The notes beneath the pieces are model-generated. The model searched no databases and had not been told where the DNA came from. It was given only the letters and a program-made list of their open reading frames with translations. Below are positions 18,712 through 26,807 of a stretch of 64,000 nucleotides of DNA, piece after piece. The DNA comes from Salipaludibacillus keqinensis (lineage in GTDB: Bacteria; Bacillota; Bacilli; Bacillales; Salisediminibacteriaceae): assembly GCF_003226325.1 (NCBI RefSeq), contig NZ_PDOD01000002.1:1-64000 (forward strand), written 5' to 3'. The stretch's first letter is position 1; every line of letters starts with the position of its first letter. The position numbers were made by a program, and so were the translations under genes.

Positions 18712-19380
18712 ATGACCCAGATAAATGGGGAAAATTCTACAACTGTAAGTTATGTGACGAAACAACTTCGTATCGCTATTTTAGATGGCAGTTTACAAAA
18801 AGGAGAGCGCCTTGTTCAAGCCGAGTGGGCAAACCGCCTCAATGTGAGCCGCATGCCTATTAGAGAAGCTCTTACGCAACTTGAATTTGAAGGTCTTGTG
18901 AAGATTGTTCCACATAAAGGCGCAGTCGTTACCCCTATCACTAAAGAAAATATTGAAGAGCTGTATCACACACGCTCTTTATTGGAAGGGCTAGCTGTAG
19001 AAAAATCCTTACCTCACTTAACGGATAATGATAAAGAAGAATTAAGATCAGTTCTATATGAAATGGAACACCTTCTTTTAACGGATGAAACAAACGAAAT
19101 GTATATCAAATTAAATGCGAGATTCCACAAAACACTTCGGAAGGGCTGCCCTTGGTCACGACTTAAAAAAACAATAGATTCGTTAGGAATATCTCCAATA
19201 GCACCTAGTTTACTTGAAGAATACTACGCCGAAACTCAAAGAGAGCACAAGATGATTTACGAAGCGGTTTTACGTGGTGACCCATCCGAACTGCGTTCTG
19301 CATTGGAATTTCACATTTTACGAACGAAAAATAATTTAATTGCTCACATGGAATTCTTAAACAAAAATAATAAAGAATAG
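18712..19380 (+). CDS. GntR family (FadR/FCD type) transcriptional regulator
   Basis: 222 aa. The N-terminal winged helix (about 10-75) has AILDGSLQKGERLVQAEWANRL and NVSRMPIREALTQLEFEGLV, the classic GntR signature. The C-terminal half is an FCD ligand domain with LYHTRSLLEGLAVEKSL and a metal-site His pattern (ARFHKTL, REHKMIYEAVLRGD, EFHIL). In Escherichia coli the csiD/lhgO operon is repressed by a GntR/FCD protein (CsiR/GlaR) responding to 2-hydroxyglutarate. The same gene content here suggests the same role. AAGGAGGG precedes the ATG. lhgO starts right after it. Confidence 0.92.
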   Translation: MTQINGENSTTVSYVTKQLRIAILDGSLQKGERLVQAEWANRLNVSRMPIREALTQLEFEGLVKIVPHKGAVVTPITKENIEELYHTRSLLEGLAVEKSLPHLTDNDKEELRSVLYEMEHLLLTDETNEMYIKLNARFHKTLRKGCPWSRLKKTIDSLGISPIAPSLLEEYYAETQREHKMIYEAVLRGDPSELRSALEFHILRTKNNLIAHMEFLNKNNKE

Positions 19381-19390
19381 AGTGATAGGT

Positions 19391-20611
19391 ATGGGATATG
19401 ATTTTGCAATTATTGGTGGAGGAATTGTCGGTTTGTCTACAGGAATGAACCTGAATAAACGTTTTCCAAACGCTAAAATCGTAGTAATAGAAAAAGAAGC
19501 AGGTCTCGCCGAACATCAAACAGGACATAACAGCGGAGTTATTCACTCTGGCATTTATTATAAACCTGGCAGCTTCAAAGCTCGGTTTGCCCGAGAAGGA
19601 AGTAAGTCGATGACCGAATTTTGCAAAACCTATGGTATTGATCATGACATTTGCGGTAAAGTAATTGTAGCTACAAAAGAAGAGGAGTTACCAACACTAG
19701 AAAATTTATATAAGCGCGGTATAGAAAATAAGCTAGATATCCAAAAAATTGATAAATCTGAGTTAAAAGAAATTGAGCCTCACGTTAATGGTCTAAGCGC
19801 TATCCGAGTCCCCCAAGCTGGTATCGTTAATTATCGTCAAGTAAGCGAAAAATTTGCTGAAATCATTCAGGATAATGGTGGTGAAATTAAGCTTAACAGT
19901 AAAGTTAAGTCCATCCACGAAGAGACGACCGGAGTAACGATTGTAACAAGTAAAGAGACTGTAAAAGCTAATATCGTGATTAACTGCGCTGGATTACATA
20001 GTGACCGCGTTGCCACTTTATCTGGTTACAAAACGGATATGAAAATCGTTCCGTTTAGAGGTGAATATTTCAAATTGAAACCAGAAAAGAGAGATTTAGT
20101 TAAACATTTAATTTATCCCGTACCAAATCCAGACTTTCCTTTTTTAGGCGTTCATTTCACCAGAATGATTGATGGAGAAATTGAAGCAGGACCTAACGCG
20201 GTCCTTAGTTTTAAGCGAGAAGGGTATAAAAAGACTGATTTAAATTTAAAAGATTTGTATGAAGTGTTAAGCTATGGAGGGTTTTGGAAGCTAGCGAGTA
20301 AATTTATGAAAGAGGGCACAAAAGAGTATGTCCGTTCCTTTAGTAAAAAGCAATTTACGAAAAGTTTACAGGAATTAATACCTGATATCAGAGAAGAAGA
20401 TTTAATTACTGCTCCTGCTGGTGTCAGAGCACAAGCTATTAGTCAGGATGGCTCAATGGTCGACGACTTCCATATTATTCATGGAAATCGAACAATTCAC
20501 GTTTGTAACGCACCTTCTCCTGCTGCGACAGCATCTATAGAAATCGGGAAAGAGGTTGTAAAGCAGCTGCCTCAACAAACCCATTTGACCGAAGCAGTGG
20601 TAACAACCTAA
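19391..20611 (+). CDS. lhgO: L-2-hydroxyglutarate oxidase
   Basis: 406 aa from the ATG at 19391; an in-frame GTG at 19382 would add three residues, and neither has a strong ribosome site. The FAD motif DFAIIGGGIVGLSTGMNL is at the N-terminus, followed by LAEHQTGHNSGVIHSGIYYKPGS, which is characteristic of LhgO. Other DAO-family blocks are VPQAGIVNYRQVSEKFAE, NCAGLHSDRVA and APAGVRAQAIS. It oxidises L-2-hydroxyglutarate to 2-oxoglutarate with electrons to the quinone pool. The gene follows gntR almost without a gap. Its substrate is the product of CsiD, encoded downstream. Confidence 0.95.
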   Translation: MGYDFAIIGGGIVGLSTGMNLNKRFPNAKIVVIEKEAGLAEHQTGHNSGVIHSGIYYKPGSFKARFAREGSKSMTEFCKTYGIDHDICGKVIVATKEEELPTLENLYKRGIENKLDIQKIDKSELKEIEPHVNGLSAIRVPQAGIVNYRQVSEKFAEIIQDNGGEIKLNSKVKSIHEETTGVTIVTSKETVKANIVINCAGLHSDRVATLSGYKTDMKIVPFRGEYFKLKPEKRDLVKHLIYPVPNPDFPFLGVHFTRMIDGEIEAGPNAVLSFKREGYKKTDLNLKDLYEVLSYGGFWKLASKFMKEGTKEYVRSFSKKQFTKSLQELIPDIREEDLITAPAGVRAQAISQDGSMVDDFHIIHGNRTIHVCNAPSPAATASIEIGKEVVKQLPQQTHLTEAVVTT

Positions 20612-20793
20612 AAAACGTTATTTATAACCTAGTTTTAGGAATTACCGATAATTAGAAGTATACGGAGCCAAAGCGAGGCGACTGATGTTAGACCAGCCCG
20701 TCCGTCACACAGCAGTATCGAGAACTGATAACTTCTCTCTTAAATGTGTCATTTTAAGCAAGATGAAGAAAATTAATTTTAAGGAGTGTCGCT
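20612..20793 (+). other. Intergenic region with short hairpins between lhgO and the DUF3870-like gene
   Basis: 182 bp. It is unexpectedly GC-rich in the middle (20665-20720) and contains a small hairpin GAGAA-CTGATAAC-TTCTC at 20737-20754 followed by TCTT. It could be a weak terminator or processing site between the two genes. No riboswitch class was recognised. Confidence 0.3.
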
Positions 20794-21120
20794 ATGAATA
20801 ATGAGAATATTGTATTTATCGCTGGTCATGCCCGTCTTCCAGAGGGTATGGCGGCTCAAAGTATGTTTCAAACATTAACAGTAACTGCGGAAATTGAACG
20901 GCAGTACGGAGTAATATTGCAATGTTCCTGTACTTTGGCCACTGATCACGGCCGAGATTTTATTAATCAAATGTTCAGAGGCTATAGCTTAAAGAATGGA
21001 ATTGATGCTCCTATCAGAGCTATCCATAGTAATTACTCTGGTAAAGCAAAGAATGCTATCATCGCAGCTTTGAAAGATTTATATTCACAATATACTACAT
21101 TGCCAACCACAGATAGCTAA
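20794..21120 (+). CDS. DUF3870-like small protein of the glutarate locus
   Basis: 108 aa. The sequence GHARLPEGMAAQSMFQTLTV at the N-terminus, CSCTLATDHGRDFINQMFRGYSL in the middle and a C-terminal YSGKAKNAIIAALKDLY match the pattern I remember for DUF3870, a small bacterial family without assigned function. There is no signal peptide or membrane span. Strong ribosome site AAGGAG. It sits between lhgO and csiD on the same strand, so a role in glutarate metabolism, such as an accessory or regulatory factor, is plausible but inferred only from position. Confidence 0.75.
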   Translation: MNNENIVFIAGHARLPEGMAAQSMFQTLTVTAEIERQYGVILQCSCTLATDHGRDFINQMFRGYSLKNGIDAPIRAIHSNYSGKAKNAIIAALKDLYSQYTTLPTTDS

Positions 21121-21242
21121 AAGAGTGAATAGTTCATTACGATATATCCCTACTCATCCCCTGTCATTAAGATGTTAAAAGAACTTTTGAGTTCATCAAA
21201 TACTAATTTTACAAGAAATATATTTTAAATATTGAAAAAACA

Positions 21243-21271
21243 TTGACAATTGTGACATCTTTTTGTATATT
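21243..21271 (+). promoter_or_regulatory. Sigma-A promoter of csiD
   Basis: TTGACA, a 17-bp spacer and TATATT. The -35 is perfect and the -10 has one deviation. It predicts a transcript start near 21278 and therefore a leader of about 230 nt before csiD. Confidence 0.8.
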
Positions 21272-21369
21272 GTTAACAGATCTTACTTTGATTAAGAGAT
21301 GATCTTTTTCAATTCGTAAGTGAATCACAAAAATTGTAAGTCTACAAAACTTTAAATAATGCTGTTTAT

Positions 21370-21410
21370 AAGACTTGGGTTTTATCTACCAATAAAACTC
21401 ACACGGTCTT
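21370..21410 (+). ncRNA. Structured element in the csiD leader (candidate sensor/antiterminator)
   Basis: An outer stem AAGAC / GTCTT (21370-21374 with 21406-21410) encloses a 10-bp stem TGGGTTTTAT / ATAAAACTCA with loop CTACCA. It ends two bases before the terminator hairpin. Positions 21378-21383 (GGTTTT) can pair instead with the 5' foot of the terminator (AAAGCC, 21413-21418), which gives a plausible antiterminator. An upstream hairpin AGATC / GATCT lies just after the predicted transcript start. It matches no riboswitch class I know. Confidence 0.45.
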
Positions 21411-21412
21411 TT

Positions 21413-21465
21413 AAAGCCAGCCTATCGCGTTCATGGGATCATTGCGCGATTTGGGCTGGCTTTTT
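21413..21465 (+). terminator. Intrinsic terminator inside the csiD leader
   Basis: Long interrupted hairpin: outer arms AAAGCCAGCC / GGCTGGCTTT, inner arms ATCGCG / CGCGAT, then a T-tract. It lies 43 bp before the csiD start codon and downstream of a good promoter. This is the arrangement of a transcription attenuator. It could also serve as the end of the upstream lhgO-DUF3870 transcript. Confidence 0.85.
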
Positions 21466-21508
21466 GTATTGTTTAAAAAAATATTTTCAACCCTAGGAGG
21501 GCTATTTA

Positions 21509-22441
21509 ATGAGTATGTTAGAAAAAAATGTCTTAGATTTCTCGCAAAAAACAAGTCAGTACAACATCGCACCTCATTCACAGTCAAGTCGCATGTACCA
21601 TGTAGAACTTGAGGATTCAGCTCTTAAATCATTCTTTGAAAAGACGCGTTCAATCGAAGTACAAGAATTAGAATATGTTCCTTATATGCGTTATATCGTT
21701 TCAGGCATTCTACAAGATGTTTTTGGTGAAGAATTTACTAATACCTTACAACAAATACTCCAGGATCGAAGTACTGGCGGTTACACACTTGGTTTAGATG
21801 ATAAACAGTTAACAGCCGATGAGTACGTTATCTTCTCTACAGCATTAACGCACTTAATGGGACAATGTAATTTTGATGCCATGTCAGGTAAATACTATGC
21901 TCGATTCACTGTAAAACATACTGATGAAAGTGATTCGTACTTGCGCCAAGCTTACCGGTTGTTTACTCTTCATACAGACGGAACATTCGTAGATGAATCC
22001 ACGGATTGGCTCTTAATGATGAAAATGCAAGAAGAGAACGCTGTAGGTGGAGAGTCTCGTCTTCTACACTTAGATGATTGGGAAGACGCTAACCACTTCG
22101 TGAATCATCCGTATGCAAGAAAAGAAATCACATATAAAGCACCATCCAGTAAAAATGTTGACCAAGAGATCAAGAGAAAAACATTCTTCTATCAAGACGG
22201 AAAGCCATGTATCTGCTTTATCGATCAATTCGCGAATCCCGAATCAATAGATGAAGCCAGATATCTCAAAGATCTATCCAGTTCTATGGAAAACGACAGA
22301 AACCTTATTGAATTAGGTCTTCCTGTAGGACATCTTGTAATGGTCAACAATTTGTTCTGGTTACACGGGAGAGCAGCCTTCGAACCTAATGAAAACCTTC
22401 ATCGTGAATTATTACGTCAACGTGGCCGTTTCCACGTATAA
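21509..22441 (+). CDS. csiD: Glutarate 2-hydroxylase (Fe(II)/2-oxoglutarate dioxygenase CsiD/GlaH)
   Basis: 310 aa, slightly shorter than the Escherichia coli protein (325 aa), to which many blocks correspond: NFDAMSGKYYARF, SDSYLRQAYR, LLHLDDWED, YKAPSSKNV and VNNLFWLHGRAAF. The iron ligands are H155 and D157 (HTDGTF) and H286 (WLHGR). The co-substrate arginine is in LLRQRG (R303/R305). It hydroxylates glutarate to L-2-hydroxyglutarate and consumes 2-oxoglutarate and O2. LhgO then regenerates 2-oxoglutarate. The pathway is the acyl-CoA-independent end of lysine/5-aminovalerate breakdown. AGGAGGG precedes the ATG. Expression is probably controlled by the leader structure upstream. Confidence 0.96.
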   Translation: MSMLEKNVLDFSQKTSQYNIAPHSQSSRMYHVELEDSALKSFFEKTRSIEVQELEYVPYMRYIVSGILQDVFGEEFTNTLQQILQDRSTGGYTLGLDDKQLTADEYVIFSTALTHLMGQCNFDAMSGKYYARFTVKHTDESDSYLRQAYRLFTLHTDGTFVDESTDWLLMMKMQEENAVGGESRLLHLDDWEDANHFVNHPYARKEITYKAPSSKNVDQEIKRKTFFYQDGKPCICFIDQFANPESIDEARYLKDLSSSMENDRNLIELGLPVGHLVMVNNLFWLHGRAAFEPNENLHRELLRQRGRFHV

Positions 22442-22677
22442 TAATTTAAAAAATACCTTTAGCTTCTGAATAATAGAGATACAGCTTTTTGCCCTCCCGT
22501 TTCGTTAAGGGATCGACGATACCACTTAGGACTGAGCCTATAATCACGGAAGTGCTGCGAGTTGTCTCGAGGAGGTACACGGTCTATAAAACCAGCGGTC
22601 AATATTAACAGAGCGATAATTTTAGCGACTGTCTAGTCTTACCTTTGCTTTAATACCTGAAGCAACACGTAAACTAG
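22442..22677 (+). other. Region between csiD and its terminator, no gene seen
   Basis: About 236 bp with several short inverted segments in the half nearer csiD. I find no open frame with a ribosome site on either strand. It may be a long 3' untranslated region, or a remnant I cannot identify. Confidence 0.3.
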
Positions 22678-22726
22678 AGCCAGTTATACCCGTTCAAATA
22701 TAACGGATGTATAACTGGCTTTTATT
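22678..22726 (+). terminator. Intrinsic terminator after csiD
   Basis: A 12-bp perfect stem AGCCAGTTATAC / GTATAACTGGCT encloses a second stem CCGTT / AACGG and is followed by TTTTATT. Confidence 0.85.
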
Positions 22727-22753
22727 ATCTTATGATGAAAGGATGAGATCCTA

Positions 22754-22891
22754 TTGTGTATTATTATTAATGATAAAAAAAGCTTCCCTAACAAAACAAT
22801 CATTCAATCTTCTCTTCGAGAAAACAAAGTTTCCAAGCCAACATGCAACGGTAAATGTTTAACCTGTGCAAAAGCTAAATCGACGAAATAA
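22754..22891 (+). CDS. Small cysteine-rich protein (45 aa), possible metal or Fe-S binder
   Basis: Too short for usual gene finding. It starts at TTG with AAGGATGAG upstream. The protein opens MCIIINDKKSFPNKTII and ends KPTCNGKCLTCAKAKSTK. Three cysteines in CX3CX2C near the C-terminus resemble the cysteine cluster of plant-type [2Fe-2S] ferredoxins (CX4CX2C), with one residue fewer. There is no membrane span. Function unknown. The case rests on ribosome site, frame length and the non-random Cys/Gly motif. It follows the csiD terminator, so it should have its own promoter. Confidence 0.5.
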   Translation: MCIIINDKKSFPNKTIIQSSLRENKVSKPTCNGKCLTCAKAKSTK

Positions 22892-23125
22892 AGGTTTGTA
22901 ACCTAAACCTATTATAATAAGAAGAGACTAGAAACAATGTTCAAGTTGTATGTAGGGGGTATGCTTAACACCCACCTACACACAAAAAATATTTCTAGAA
23001 AAAGAATTGCCAGTTTAACTTTCCACTTTTTCAGCCTCTCATCCGAGTTCCATAGGGTAAAATAACCACATATTTATAATTTTGTAAACTTAAATCCTCT
23101 CACCTTCCTGAAAATAGTAGTCTAC

Positions 23126-23278
23126 TTAAGGATATGGGGTAACCAAGGAAACAAATTCATCGGTATTCACTGTCATATCATTCGCAGTATATAACGGTAC
23201 CCCTGCAAGGGCATAGTTACCACGAAACCTTTCAAGGAACCTTTTCTGCCAAGTATTCACCCCTGCGTCTATTTCCAT
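23126..23278 (-). pseudogene. Short unidentified reading frame at the end of the decayed acyl-CoA cluster
   Basis: A 50-codon frame on the minus strand (containing TWQKRFLERFRGNYALAGV) begins five bases after the stop of the nitronate monooxygenase remnant and has no ribosome site. The composition looks protein-like, but I do not recognise the family. Given its surroundings it is most likely the 3' part of another truncated gene. Confidence 0.35.
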
Positions 23279-23282
23279 TACT

Positions 23283-23493
23283 TTATAGTGCGGTTTTAGC
23301 CTTTTTATATGATTCCAGCAATTCTTTCACTATTTGTGAAACTGTTTGAACTTTTTTTATCCCCCCTACTCCTTGACCTGCTCCAGTTTCTCCTCTTATA
23401 TGATTCGAAGCTGGTTTGTTGTCCTAGCCCAAGCCCTCCGCCAGTTACAATAGCGGTCTTTCCAGTCAGGTTAAATAGCTTTTTAACATGCAT
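23283..23493 (-). pseudogene. SDR N-terminus joined to nitronate monooxygenase C-terminus (chimeric remnant)
   Basis: The first about 25 codons (from 23493) encode a short-chain dehydrogenase start, KKLFNLTGKTAIVTGGGLGLG. Near 23415 the similarity stops. In a different frame the rest reads GETGAGQGVGGIKKV, then VSQIVKELLESYKKAKTAL and a stop, the usual C-terminal end of 2-nitropropane dioxygenase/nitronate monooxygenase-type flavoproteins. A deletion therefore joined the start of one gene to the end of another out of frame. No function is expected. Confidence 0.75.
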
Positions 23494-23576
23494 AAAAAAA
23501 TCTTTTCTCATAGATGATGCTCAAAGAGGCGCTACAAATGGCTTTCATTCCTCTTAGGTTTTCACGCAAGACTAAT

Positions 23577-24035
23577 TTATTGATATTTTTTTAATTCCTG
23601 CCTTGCAACAGTCCTGCGATGAACCTCATCAGGCCCATCTGCTAATCGCAAAGTTCGTATATTTGCCCAGCTTGCGGCAAATGGAAAGTCATTACTTACA
23701 CCAGCCGCTCCAAAAGCTTGAATAGTACGATCGATCACTCTTGCAGCCATATTTGGAGCAATTACTTTAATCATAGCAATTTCTGCTTTTGCTTCTTTAT
23801 TTCCAACCGTGTCCATCTTTTCCGGAAGTTTCAATCCTTCGACACTCCCAAAATCAAACACTCGTGGAAATGTAGGTGGTGCTATATTTTGACCATATCT
23901 TGACTGTCTTCCTGTTTCTTCTTCAACATAAATTGGGTGTAAATCACCGATTGATTCAGCAAATCGAGTGACCAATCTCCTTTCTACGGTATTTTTGACT
24001 TTATTAGATTGTTTGCCAATCAAATACTTATACAT
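23577..24035 (-). pseudogene. In-frame chimera: MaoC-type dehydratase N-terminus and acyl-CoA dehydrogenase C-terminus
   Basis: A single open frame of 152 codons. Residues 1-72 resemble the N-terminal hotdog part of MaoC/FAS1-like dehydratases ([19 protein letters not shown] and [12 protein letters not shown]). From about residue 74 it changes to the end of an acyl-CoA dehydrogenase: [40 protein letters not shown]. Neither enzyme is complete: the dehydrogenase lacks its FAD and substrate domains. The join is in frame, so a chimeric protein could be made, but an internal deletion across two neighbouring genes is the simplest explanation. Confidence 0.8.
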
Positions 24036-24053
24036 GTGGATTGCTCCTTTCCC

Positions 24054-24818
24054 TTAATTCTTTGGGCCGCCCGCAACATAAATAACCTGCCCATTAACAA
24101 AAGAGGACTTCTCATCTGCAAAAAAGGCTACTGCATTTGCAATATCTTCAGGTTTACCAGTTCTTGCTGCCGGTATCGTACGGATCGCTCCTTTGATAAA
24201 GTCATCAAACGGAACACCAACTCGTTGAGCAGTTTCCTTCGTCATTTCCGTCTCAATAAAACCAGGTGCAACCGAATTTGAGGTTATTCCATATTTACCA
24301 AGTTCAATAGCAAGCGTTTTCGTAAAACCTTGCAACCCGGCTTTAGCTGTTGCATAATTAGCCTGTCCCCGGTTACCAAGTGCTGAGGCGGAGGAAATAC
24401 TGATAATTCTCCCATATTTCTGATTGACCATATACTTTTGAGCGGCACGAGAAACATTAAATGAACCTTTCAAATGGACATCCATTACCATCTGCCAATC
24501 ACTGTCCGTCATTTTAAATAACATATTATCCCTGATGATCCCTGCATTATTGACGAGAATATCGAGGCTTCCAAAGGATTTAACTACTTCCTCTATTGCT
24601 GTTTCTACTTCTTTTGCTTCCACAACATTTACCTTTTTGACAAACACTTCGTAGCCTTTTTCCTTAAATTCTTTTTCTGTCTCACTCATAGCTTCTTCAT
24701 TGATATCAATAATAGCTACTTTTGCTCCTTCTTCAGCAAAAGTTTGAGCCACTGCTTTCCCTATACCACGACTTCCTCCTGTAACAAATGCTACTCTACC
24801 TTCAAATCTTCCTGACAT
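24054..24818 (-). CDS. Short-chain dehydrogenase, FabG/PhaB-like 3-oxoacyl reductase
   Basis: 254 aa and complete. It has the TGGSRGIGKAVA cofactor motif, NNAGIIRD, catalytic Ser in ISISSASALGNRG, YATAKAG with Tyr and Lys, and NSVAPGFIETEM. It probably reduces 3-oxoacyl-CoA/ACP or oxidises 3-hydroxyacyl-CoA. GGGGAGG precedes the ATG. It is one of only two intact genes in this decayed cluster. Confidence 0.92.
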   Translation of the reverse strand: MSGRFEGRVAFVTGGSRGIGKAVAQTFAEEGAKVAIIDINEEAMSETEKEFKEKGYEVFVKKVNVVEAKEVETAIEEVVKSFGSLDILVNNAGIIRDNMLFKMTDSDWQMVMDVHLKGSFNVSRAAQKYMVNQKYGRIISISSASALGNRGQANYATAKAGLQGFTKTLAIELGKYGITSNSVAPGFIETEMTKETAQRVGVPFDDFIKGAIRTIPAARTGKPEDIANAVAFFADEKSSFVNGQVIYVAGGPKN

Positions 24819-24845
24819 AACAAAGTCCTCCCCTTATTTCAGAAT

Positions 24846-25445
24846 TTAAACAAATTGACCTAATTTAACGTTACCTTTGATTAAGTTTCTGGAAATAATT
24901 AATCTCTGAATTTCGTCTGTCCCATCATAGATTCTCCATAATCTTGCTTCACGGTACCAACGCTCAATTGGTGACTCTCTTGTATATCCCATTCCTCCAT
25001 GAATTTGCATCACCCGATCTACTACTCTGTTACCCATGTTCGCTCCATATAATTTAGCAATAGAAGCTAAATGACGGTTATCCTCCCCTTCATCGAGTGT
25101 AAATGCAGCATTTAGTGCCAGCCATTTAGCCGCTTCGATTTCAACGGCAGAATCATCAATTTGCCATTGAATCGCCTGTCTCTCAGTAATTGGTTTTCCA
25201 AATGTTTTACGTTCTTTGGAAAAATTGGTACAAAGGTTTTTGAAATTTCCATGGAAACAAAAGCTTGCATCATCTGACCAATGTCTGCTCCACCATATTC
25301 TTCCGGTGTATTAATCCCCCAAAATCCAGCTTTCTTGGCTTTCATTTTTAGTTCTTGTTGCTTTTCAGCAGATAAACTTGGCTTTCCTTTACGTTCGTTG
25401 CGAAGGACTTCATTCTCTAATGGAATTAATTCTTTCACGACAAAA
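24846..25445 (-). pseudogene. Acyl-CoA dehydrogenase remnant with large internal deletion
   Basis: The N-terminal part (ELIPLENEVLRNERKGKPS, then KAGFWGINTPEEYGGADI) stops after about 75 residues. The sequence resumes, with a frame change near 25210, in the C-terminal domain: FGKPITERQAIQWQIDD, then NRHLASIAKLYGANMGNRV and QIHGGMGYTRESPIERWYRE, ending IYDGTDEIQRLIISRNL. About half of a normal 400-aa enzyme is missing, including the FAD-binding middle. The 5' end runs directly into the ligase remnant. Confidence 0.85.
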
Positions 25446-26634
25446 TTTAATAAGTTCTTCTTCCGTCAGTGCCTCATTATCTTTAAGGACAACAACGGCT
25501 TTGATAGACTCACCTCTGTACTTATCCGGCACCCCGAGAACAGCAGAGTGATAGCATCAACAATTTTTGCATCTGTATTTGGAATAGGGATACCAATGCT
25601 ACCAGCTTTTCGGATTCCAGAAATTGGATTTCTATGTGTTACAGGAGAGGCCTCTGATAAACCATAACCTTCTGCCACATTCGTTCCACTTGTATCATTG
25701 AAACTGTTAAGAACTTCTACAGGCAAAGGTGCAGATCCACTTGTGCAAGTCCTTATACTGCTGAGATTAAAATTATTTTCTTTATAATAATTAAGTTAAG
25801 CAATAAACATTGTTGGTACACCAGGGAATATGGTTGGCTTTGCCTGCTCTATTACTTGTGCAGCTTGTTCTACTTCAAATTTTGGAACTAATATTAAATT
25901 CCCACCAATATAAAAGGTAAGATTCATACAGCTTGTCATTCCATATACGTGAAATAAAGGAGATATTGTAAGCACACGTTCTTCGCCCAGTTTGGTTCTC
26001 GCCTGGGAAGTTGCATAACTTTGCAAGGTATTTGCAACTAAATTATAATGAGTCAGCATTGCTCCTTATGAACGCCCTGTAGTCCCCCCCCTGTATATTG
26101 CAGAACAGCTATATCTTCTATGGGATCCACGGATACATCAGGAACTGGGTTTCCATTGTCCCTGAGAAGCTCGTTAAACTTGCAAGCGCTCTCAAGAGAA
26201 ACAGGGATTAATGTAGATAAAGAGGTTTGATCCATTACAGCTTCTACAGCTGGAAGTAGTTGATCTAAAACGATCAGAACTTAATCATTTAATACGTGCA
26301 GTAATTCTGTTGATTTATACATTGGATTAACTTGAACAACTGTGGCACCGCATAAAAGCGCTGTATAATAGCTAATAGGATATTGCGGGCAGTTTGGCAA
26401 CATTAAAGCTACTCTGACACTTTTGCCTACTCCAATATTTTGCAAAGATTTGGCGACATTTTTAATGCGTGCGTCAAGTTGCTCATAGGTATAGTGATTA
26501 CTAAAAAAAGTAACAGCAGTATGACTGGAATATTTGCGTACGGATTCAGTAAATAACTCAGTCAAGGAAATTTCAGGTATATCAATTTCTTTTGGGTTTG
26601 ATTCAGCAACATGTTTGAGCCATAGTTTGGTCAT
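25446..26634 (-). pseudogene. Acyl-CoA ligase remnant (stops, frameshifts, deletions)
   Basis: It starts normally at 26634 with a ribosome site (AAGGGAA). It encodes the usual N-terminus to MLPNCPQYPISYYTALLCGA, then meets a stop at 26281. Later pieces in other frames are clear: IEDIAVLQYTGG (frameshift), MLTHYNLVANTLQSYATS, SPLFHVYGMTSCMNL, FPGVPTMFIA (stop), SGSAPLPVEVLNSFND, EGYGLSEASPVTHRNP. The hinge/C-terminal domain is deleted and the last readable part (EALTEEELI) merges into the acyl-CoA dehydrogenase remnant. It is a third relative of the two intact ligases in the sigma-54 operon. Confidence 0.9.
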
Positions 26635-26706
26635 TTAAATTCCCTTTCCTATACAATGTTGGATTTTCTTTTAGCCATTACAATTTCATACTTGCTAAAC
26701 ATTTAA

Positions 26707-26724
26707 ATACTAACCGATTAGTAT
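26707..26724. promoter_or_regulatory. Palindromic operator upstream of the ligase remnant
   Basis: ATACTAACCGATTAGTAT: perfect 7-bp arms ATACTAA / TTAGTAT around CCGA, 72 bp upstream of the ligase remnant start. Almost the same element lies in front of the dehydrogenase gene at 26808-27578. Size and symmetry fit a TetR-family repressor site; no such repressor gene is in the window. Confidence 0.65.
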
Positions 26725-26807
26725 GTTTTGAATATTTTAATTATAAGAATCGAAATTTAAAAAACAATGCTTTTCTATAAAACTGTCAGAAGTATCACTG
26801 TTTTATT

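Noticed and set aside
21279-21412. Lysine riboswitch upstream of csiD
   Set aside because: The leader is too short and lacks the conserved junction sequences of the lysine riboswitch.
22500-22640. T-box leader
   Set aside because: A GGAGGTACACGG string superficially recalls the T-box core, but the conserved sequence and downstream gene type are absent.
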